This document shows positions 7,613 through 10,459 of a stretch of 10,459 nt of DNA, piece by piece. Source of the stretch: an uncultured Salinimicrobium sp. (lineage in GTDB: Bacteria; Bacteroidota; Bacteroidia; Flavobacteriales; Flavobacteriaceae); the NCBI GenBank assembly GCA_946887025.1, contig CAMPJY010000101.1, forward strand, positions 1 through 10,459, read 5' to 3'. The notes beneath the pieces are model-generated. The model did no database searches. It was not told where the DNA came from and saw only the letters and a list, made by a program, of their open reading frames with translations. Each line of letters begins with the position of its first letter. Within the stretch, counting starts at the first letter, position 1. The translations under genes and the position numbers were made by a program.

Positions 7613-8734
7613 ATGCAAAAGGAAAACCTCGTGAAAATTATTTTTAGCTGCCTTTTAATCCTTGCGTCTTTTAATGTAAATGCCAAAGAACCGCAAGAAG
7701 GCACCGCTGCGGTTGATACCAAGGAGGATGTGAAGGCATTTATCGACCATCACCTTCAGGATTCACATTATTTTACCTTCTGGTCCGATGCCGAGGCCGG
7801 GAAACATTACGGATTCCCACTGCCTGTGATCCTCTGGGACAACGGACTTAAAATATTCTCTGCTGGAGAATTTCACCACGGAGAAGACCTGGTAACCAAA
7901 GACGGGCAGACCTACAGACTATATCACGGAAAGATCTATAAAACTGATGCCGAAGGAACCATCATGTATGGGGACAGCGAACACGCGACTGCCGAGCATC
8001 CTTACCCTACTACCGAACGCGCCCTGGACTTTTCGCTTACCAAGAACGTCGTGATGATGCTGGTAGTTGGACTGTTGATGATCTTAATGTTCAGCTCCCT
8101 TGCCCGAAGCTATAAGAAAAAAGACCTTCCCGGTGGATTCGGACGTGTGCTGGAGCCGCTTGTGCTTTATGTGCGCGATGAAATCGCAAGACCAAACATC
8201 GGAAAGAACTACAGAAAATATATGAGCTTCCTGCTCACCGTTTTCTTCTTTATCTGGATCCTCAACGTTTTAGGAATGACTCCACTTGGAGTTAACGTAA
8301 CAGGGAACATTGCCGTGACCATGGCCCTGGCCCTTATTACCTTCTTCATTGTCCAGTTCAGCGGAAATAAGAGTTACTGGAAACACATCTTCTGGATGCC
8401 CGGAGTACCGGTTGTCATGAAGATCGTATTAATGCCGATCGAGATCCTGGGAATGCTGACCAAGCCTTTCGCCCTGATGATCCGACTTTTTGCCAACATG
8501 ACTGCGGGTCACGTGGTAATGATGACGCTGCTGGGACTTATTGTGGTCTTCAGAAACTGGATCGCAGGACCTGCTTTCTTCGGATTCTCCCTGTTCATTG
8601 CTGTTATTGAATTGCTGGTTGCTTTCCTTCAGGCGTATATCTTCACCCTGTTGAGTGCCCTATACATAGGAATGGCTGTCGAGGAACACGATCACGATCA
8701 CCCTTCAGGTGAGGACGAGATCCCTGTGCTTTAA
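7613..8734 (+). CDS. atpB: F1Fo ATP synthase subunit a with secreted N-terminal extension
   Basis: Subunit a forms the two half-channels beside the c-ring and lets protons reach it. From the ATG this is 373 residues, about 100 longer than the E. coli protein. Residues 1-24 form a signal peptide (basic start, hydrophobic core, then NVNA before Lys25), and about 25-135 are a His- and acid-rich domain that should lie in the periplasm. Membrane helices begin near residue 143. The key arginine is Arg291 in RLFANMTAGH. His300 and Glu333 sit at the sites equivalent to E. coli Glu219 and His245, the common swapped pair, and Gln340 matches Gln252 (LQAYIF). The tail is acidic and His-rich (HDHDH). GTG at 7607, two codons upstream, is an alternative start. 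Extended forms with a signal peptide are typical of Bacteroidota. atpE follows after 43 nt. Confidence 0.97.
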   Translation: MQKENLVKIIFSCLLILASFNVNAKEPQEGTAAVDTKEDVKAFIDHHLQDSHYFTFWSDAEAGKHYGFPLPVILWDNGLKIFSAGEFHHGEDLVTKDGQTYRLYHGKIYKTDAEGTIMYGDSEHATAEHPYPTTERALDFSLTKNVVMMLVVGLLMILMFSSLARSYKKKDLPGGFGRVLEPLVLYVRDEIARPNIGKNYRKYMSFLLTVFFFIWILNVLGMTPLGVNVTGNIAVTMALALITFFIVQFSGNKSYWKHIFWMPGVPVVMKIVLMPIEILGMLTKPFALMIRLFANMTAGHVVMMTLLGLIVVFRNWIAGPAFFGFSLFIAVIELLVAFLQAYIFTLLSALYIGMAVEEHDHDHPSGEDEIPVL

Positions 8735-8771
8735 TTAGAAACGTATATAAGAGTAAGTTTAATTTTAATAA

Positions 8772-8975
<204 letters not shown>

Positions 8976-8985
8976 TCAAAAAAGA

Positions 8986-9024
8986 AATTCAGGCTTTGCA
9001 GCGGTTGGCAGTAAAGCCTGAATT
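8986..9024 (+). other. Inverted repeat / RNA hairpin between atpE and atpF
   Basis: The arms AATTCAGGCTTT (8986-8997) and AAAGCCTGAATT (9013-9024) are perfect 12-nt reverse complements. One G-T and one C-G pair extend the stem inward to 14 pairs with an 11-nt loop (9000-9010). The sequence after it is A/T-rich but has no uridine run, so it is not a classic intrinsic terminator. Its place just after the c-subunit gene suggests partial termination, RNA processing or protection of the atpE 3' end (inference). Confidence 0.8.
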
Positions 9025-9061
9025 AATTAAAATTAAACAATACGAGTTAGAACTATAGAAT

Positions 9062-9562
9062 ATGGAAAAGTTAGTAAATGATTTTTCGGTCGGGTTGTTT
9101 TTCTACCAGATAGCCATCTTAATAGTGTTGGTGATCCTTCTGAAGAAATTTGCGTGGAAACCCATTCTCGACGCCCTTAATTCCCGTGAGGAAGGGATCC
9201 AGTCTGCCCTTGCTTCTGCGGAAGACGCACGTAAGGAAATGCAGAACCTGCAGGCTGACAATGAAAAGTTGCTACAAGAGGCCCGTATGGAGCGTGATGC
9301 AATGATCAAGGAAGCCAGAGAGATCAAGGAAAAAATGATCGCTGAAGCCCGTAACGAGGCGCAGGCTGAAGGAGATAAGATGATCGCTCAGGCTAAAGCC
9401 TCTATCCAGAATGAAAAGAACGCTGCCTTAGCTGACATTAAAAGTCAGGTTGCCAGTCTTTCTGTCCAGATCGCTGAAAAGATCCTTCGTGAGGAGCTTT
9501 CTTCTGAAGAGAAACAGCACAAACTGGTGGATCAGATGTTAGGTGATGTTACCCTAAATTAA
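9062..9562 (+). CDS. atpF: F1Fo ATP synthase subunit b
   Basis: This 166-residue protein is the peripheral stalk that holds the F1 head against rotation. A single membrane helix spans about residues 9-28, followed by the conserved basic-aromatic exit (KKFAWKPILDALNSRE). From about 35 to 150 the sequence is a long Ala/Glu/Lys-rich helix suited to a right-handed coiled coil, ending in a delta-binding region. Length and layout are normal for a single b gene, so the stalk should be a homodimer; no b-prime gene is present. The ATG at 9062 follows an 86 nt spacer that holds the hairpin. atpH starts 4 nt after its stop, so b and delta are probably translated in coupled fashion. Confidence 0.97.
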   Translation: MEKLVNDFSVGLFFYQIAILIVLVILLKKFAWKPILDALNSREEGIQSALASAEDARKEMQNLQADNEKLLQEARMERDAMIKEAREIKEKMIAEARNEAQAEGDKMIAQAKASIQNEKNAALADIKSQVASLSVQIAEKILREELSSEEKQHKLVDQMLGDVTLN

Positions 9563-9566
9563 GGAA

Positions 9567-10121
9567 ATGGAAGGAAACAGAGCAGCCTTAAGATACGCCA
9601 AAGCCGCATTGAGCCTGGCAAAAGAAAAGAATGTAACAGAAGAGGTGAACAAGGACATGGGCCTTATCGCCAGAACCATTGCCTCCAGTGAGGATCTGCA
9701 AAGTGTCCTGAAAAGCTCCGTTATCAATCCCAACAGCAAAAAAGATATTCTTACCGAAGTCTTTGCAGGGATCAATGGAGTTACCTCCGGAATATTTGAC
9801 GTTCTGGTTGAAAACAACAGACTCGGCATTCTTCCTCTGGTAGCATGGAATTATACTCAGTTGTTCAACGAAATGAACAATATACAGGTGGCCAAGGTGA
9901 CCACCGCAGTGCCGCTGACCCCAGCCCTGGAAGAGAAGATCCAGGCAAAGGTTAAGGAGCTTACCGGAAATGAGGCCAAGATCCAGAACCTGGTGGACGA
10001 GAGCATACTTGGAGGGTTCATCCTTAGAGTAGGTGACCTGCAGTACAACGCAAGTATCGCTGCTCAGCTGAGAAACCTGAAAAGGGAATTTAAAAACGAC
10101 GCATATATTTCAAAAATCTAA
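9567..10121 (+). CDS. atpH: F1Fo ATP synthase subunit delta (OSCP)
   Basis: This 184-residue cytoplasmic protein joins the b stalk to the top of the F1 head. The N-terminal helical domain (about 5-105) opens with RAALRYAKAALSLAKE, where families usually have ARRYAxAL. The C-terminal domain (about 106-184) carries the delta/OSCP signature at about 142-160, with DESILGGFILRVGD, and ends with a helix containing LRNLKREF. Length is typical. The ATG at 9567 lies 4 nt after the atpF stop. A 45 nt spacer without clear signals leads to atpA. Confidence 0.96.
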   Translation: MEGNRAALRYAKAALSLAKEKNVTEEVNKDMGLIARTIASSEDLQSVLKSSVINPNSKKDILTEVFAGINGVTSGIFDVLVENNRLGILPLVAWNYTQLFNEMNNIQVAKVTTAVPLTPALEEKIQAKVKELTGNEAKIQNLVDESILGGFILRVGDLQYNASIAAQLRNLKREFKNDAYISKI

Positions 10122-10166
10122 TTAAAACGGCCGCTCAAGGTGACCGGCATTTAATTCAATATAATT

Positions 10167-10459
10167 ATGGCAGAAATTAATCCGGCTGAAGTATCAGCAA
10201 TAATAAAGAGACAACTTTCCGGTTTCGAGGCTAAGGCTTCCCTGGATGAAGTTGGTACGGTACTGAACATTGGTGATGGTATCGCCAACGTGTACGGACT
10301 GGCAAATGCCCAGTACGGGGAGTTGGTTGAATTTGAGAACGGATTGGAAGGGATCGTACTTAACCTCGAGGAAGACAACGTAGGGGTGGTTCTTTTAGGT
10401 CCTTATAAAGAGATTAAAGAAGGTTCTACTGTAAAAAGAACTCAGCGTATTGCTTCCAT
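10167..10459 (+). CDS. atpA: F1Fo ATP synthase subunit alpha, N-terminal part
   Basis: The first 97 codons of the alpha subunit are present and the frame stays open to the window edge. It begins [17 protein letters not shown], the N-terminal helix that contacts delta. It continues into the beta-barrel domain with [17 protein letters not shown] (about 29-45), [24 protein letters not shown] and the GSTVKRT stretch near the end. The Walker A and regulatory nucleotide site would lie beyond the window. Alpha alternates with beta in the F1 hexamer and mainly holds non-catalytic sites. Its start at 10167 is an ATG after an A/T-rich leader, 45 nt after atpH. Confidence 0.97.
   Translation, partial: MAEINPAEVSAIIKRQLSGFEAKASLDEVGTVLNIGDGIANVYGLANAQYGELVEFENGLEGIVLNLEEDNVGVVLLGPYKEIKEGSTVKRTQRIAS

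Noticed and set aside
7064..7618. 184-codon open frame on the minus strand
   Set aside because: It lies opposite the DUF6168-type gene and the atpB promoter, its product is Lys/Glu/Asn-rich with no recognisable domain, and the + strand genes fully explain the region.
8754..8761. TAAGTTTA resembling a -7 element upstream of atpE
   Set aside because: The last base departs from TAnnTTTG, no -33 match lies at the right distance, and the 43 nt spacer is A/T-rich enough for a chance match.
10130..10148. GCCG/CGGC pairing in the atpH-atpA spacer
   Set aside because: Four pairs with a wide loop and no extension; too weak to call a structure.

Overview
The window looks like chromosomal DNA from a member of the Flavobacteriaceae (Bacteroidota). 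The evidence is a SprE/PorW-type gliding and type IX secretion lipoprotein, a DUF5687 membrane protein, an ATP synthase cluster whose a subunit carries a secreted N-terminal extension, a TAnnTTTG-type promoter element, and few purine-rich Shine-Dalgarno sequences. The genus cannot be fixed from the sequence alone. Every gene I accept lies on the + strand, and I see no insertion sequence, phage gene, CRISPR array, tRNA or rRNA.

Layout. (1) Positions 10-2237 hold a two-gene ABC export unit: a polytopic DUF5687 permease and its ATPase, 17 nt apart. (2) Positions 2338-3810 hold two stand-alone accessory genes, a CPBP-family membrane protease homologue and a DUF1697 protein. They have longer spacers and look more A/T-rich than their flanks. 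(3) Positions 3950-7504 hold a tightly packed set: sprE, a bactofilin (3 nt gap), an AtpZ-like Fo assembly protein (44 nt overlap with the bactofilin) and a four-helix DUF6168-type protein (8 nt gap). (4) A good -7 promoter element at 7570-7577 precedes atpB-atpE-atpF-atpH-atpA, which runs off the right edge inside atpA.

The right half makes the proton-driven ATP synthase. Subunits a, c and b form the Fo motor and stator, delta links stator to head, and alpha begins the F1 head. Gamma is expected next, while beta and epsilon are usually encoded elsewhere in this phylum. The a and c subunits carry the expected ion-path residues: Arg291 and the His300/Glu333 pair in a, and Glu55 in c with no sodium ligands. 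A strong inverted repeat between atpE and atpF probably adjusts RNA levels so that c is made in excess. The upstream AtpZ-like and DUF6168-type proteins occupy the place of AtpZ/AtpI and probably help insert or assemble the c-ring. SprE supports type IX secretion and gliding, which depend on the proton motive force, so its packing with Fo assembly genes is the most thought-provoking context here.

I found no convincing wholly new system. The points most worth following are the secreted His-rich extension of AtpB, the sprE-bactofilin-atpZ overlap cluster, the two TTG-started genes each preceded by a mini-ORF, the atpE-atpF hairpin, and an inverted repeat around the atp promoter.
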